Below the pieces are notes generated by a model. The model was not told where the DNA came from and ran no database searches. It worked only from the letters and a program-made list of their open reading frames with translations. Position numbers and translations under genes: made by a program. DNA of 64,000 bases, taken from positions 11,859,086-11,923,085 of the forward strand of contig OZ024785.1 of NCBI GenBank assembly GCA_964017065.1, in the 5' to 3' direction. Positions 63,840 to 64,000 of this stretch are shown in pieces; position 1 is the first letter of the stretch; the number at the start of each line of letters is the position of its first letter. The DNA is from Haliclona indistincta (Eukaryota > Porifera > Demospongiae > Haplosclerida > Chalinidae).

Positions 63840-64000
63840 GGGGGGAGGATGTCGTGGACATTATTCTATTTACTCTATTTACCAATGTATATTTATTATT
63901 TCTTTGAACTACATTATTAGAACATATACACGTGCTTTGATTTTGGTTCTGTATCAGTACCCTTGAGATTTTGATTGATTCTAATTCTGTGTGCGTGATT
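63840..64000 (+). repeat. BEL/Pao polypurine tract and start of the 3-prime LTR
   Basis: GGGGGGAGGA at 63840-63849 is followed by TGTCGTGGACATTATTC at 63850. A purine tract about 30 bp after the pol stop and a TG start are the expected 3-prime end of this retrotransposon. The LTR runs off the right edge. Confidence 0.75.

Overview
This is nuclear DNA of a eukaryote, most likely an early-branching animal such as a sponge. The basis is indirect: GT-AG introns inside short genes, no bacterial operons, rRNA or tRNA, an AT-rich background full of short tandem and foldback repeats, and transposable-element proteins of types I know mainly from sponge, cnidarian and other invertebrate genomes. I could not search a database, so the organism call is inference.

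The window is dominated by mobile elements in all states of decay. From left to right: a PIF/Harbinger transposase cut by the left edge; a decayed transposase with a zinc knuckle; an AT-rich gene desert with small tandem repeats and a hAT-like MITE (2.3-7.2 kb); two copies of a 1.2-kb repeat that begins with a 150-bp-arm foldback (7.2 and 10.8 kb), flanking a Crypton-type recombinase relic and a G-poor CACTCA tract; a DIRS/Ngaro-like tyrosine-recombinase retrotransposon on the minus strand (12.7-16.6 kb); a decayed HTKF/zinc-knuckle/PHD transposon gene (17-19 kb); a small five-exon gene with a CACTA transposase in its second intron (19.4-21.4 kb); a Gypsy tail, an internally deleted hAT, a 1.5-kb TIR element and a multi-exon gene fragment (21.5-29.4 kb); a third foldback copy and a gag-only DIRS-like derivative with inverted ends (30.3-34 kb).

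The centre (34.8-44.8 kb) is the most informative part. A small gene contains an exon made of a 33-bp minisatellite encoding [11 protein letters not shown] repeats. A 6.57-kb DNA transposon with 58-bp perfect terminal inverted repeats and an apparent 9-bp target duplication sits inside that array. It carries two convergent genes, a RecQ-type helicase and a multi-exon transposase with GDN/GDQ motifs (DUF6589-like, possibly Academ-related), and has itself been hit by at least three smaller elements: a MITE that captured a piece of a gene resembling the one at 27.5 kb, a Harbinger element carrying only a Myb/SANT gene, and a TIR element with a repetitive basic ORF.

The right part (45-64 kb) holds another transposase-like gene, a Gypsy protease fragment fused to a hAT relic, RING-type exons, a DDE-integrase relic, a second proline-rich repeat gene, a MULE transposase with a YqaJ-type nuclease domain, a Tc1/mariner relic, a retroelement C-terminal relic, a P-element-like transposase, and the 3-prime end of a BEL/Pao retrotransposon running off the right edge.

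No conserved cellular housekeeping gene was recognised. Most coding sequences carry stops or frameshifts, so the window reads as a nested graveyard of transposons with a few small genes of unknown function.
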